DNA from: Stenotrophomonas sp. NA06056
GTDB lineage: Bacteria > Pseudomonadota > Gammaproteobacteria > Xanthomonadales > Xanthomonadaceae
Assembly (NCBI RefSeq): GCF_013364355.1
Contig: NZ_CP054931.1
Location: 4,462,501-4,519,894 of the forward strand
Length of the DNA: 57,394 nucleotides
Direction of reading: 5' to 3'
Positions within the stretch are counted from its first letter, which is position 1. Every line of letters starts with the position of its first letter. This document shows positions 57,181 through 57,394 of the stretch, piece by piece. The translations under genes were made by a program, and so were the position numbers. The notes beneath the pieces were generated by a model. It saw only the letters and a program-made list of their open reading frames with translations. It did no database searches and was not told the origin of the DNA.

Positions 57181-57210
57181 ATTTTAGAGAGGTCTCCCCC
57201 CTCCCGTCAA
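57181..57210 (-). promoter_or_regulatory. rpmH promoter
   Basis: On the minus strand TTGACG (57210-57205), 18-bp spacer, TAAAAT (57186-57181), ahead of rpmH by about 40 bp. A good sigma-70 match in GC-rich surroundings. Confidence 0.75.
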
Positions 57211-57250
57211 CCCCTGTCTGCTACGCCAATTCACCGGGCTGTGCAATAGC

Positions 57251-57271
57251 TGTGGATCTTTTTGTGAATAA
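57251..57271 (+). other. DnaA-box-like sites near oriC
   Basis: TGTGGATCT (57251-57259, 7 of 9 to TGTGGATAA) and TGTGAATAA (57263-57271, 8 of 9) in the same orientation, within the AT-richer rpmH upstream region. In Xanthomonadaceae the origin lies between rpmH and dnaA; dnaA would start just beyond the window. Confidence 0.65.
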
Positions 57272-57394
57272 GTAGGGGACAAGCATTCCGAAGGCGGGCG
57301 CTCGGTGGTAGTCTGAGCCATCCATTTCCCCCTTTCAGGCCTGTGTTTGGGCGCCTTTTCGCGCCTATGCATCGGCCACCGGACAATTATTGCT

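Overview
The window looks like the last ~57 kb before oriC of a Stenotrophomonas (S. maltophilia-complex) chromosome. Base composition is high-GC. The right end carries rpmH-rnpA-yidC on the minus strand followed by DnaA-box-like sites, the usual left flank of dnaA. Nearly every intergenic gap holds short palindromes of the SMAG/GTAG REP type reported for S. maltophilia. Gene content is mostly housekeeping and Xanthomonadaceae-like; no insertion sequence, prophage, tRNA, rRNA or CRISPR array was seen.

Layout. 1-8 kb: a GYF/DUF2628 membrane protein, a lytic transglycosylase fused to a hexose-6-phosphate epimerase, a minimal ergothioneine pair (egtB-egtD), a membrane diguanylate cyclase, a YchJ-like protein and a TSUP transporter. 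8.2-13.8 kb: a jetA-jetB-jetC (MksF-MksE-MksB type) SMC operon with no jetD/mksG nuclease gene, preceded by folE. 15-20.4 kb: a MarR-controlled aromatic/weak-acid efflux operon (DUF1656, HlyD adaptor, NodT outer-membrane factor, FUSC pump). 21-30 kb: recC-recB-recD. 30-34.4 kb: a six-gene mla phospholipid-transport operon that includes mlaA and ends in a clear terminator. 34-45 kb: glutathione peroxidase, a Cys-rich lipoprotein, rmuC, GST, an MDR oxidoreductase with a divergent LysR gene, a LysE exporter, an APC permease, an M19 dipeptidase and a TelA-like/membrane pair. 46-50.5 kb: rlmI, a Mn-riboswitch-controlled TerC protein, a rhomboid protease and glpQ. 50.6-57.1 kb: mnmE preceded by a lipoprotein carrying NodB deacetylase, caspase and TPR domains, then yidC, rnpA, rpmH.

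Most noteworthy: (1) the lipoprotein deacetylase-caspase-TPR gene lying between yidC and mnmE, with an EF-hand-like loop in its caspase region; (2) the transglycosylase-epimerase fusion, with a plausible internal GTG start that could release a cytoplasmic epimerase; (3) long intergenic inverted repeats whose 25-28 bp arms differ from copy to copy yet stay self-complementary around a conserved centre; (4) the jetABC operon without jetD. All functions are inferred from translated sequence and motifs; no database search was run.
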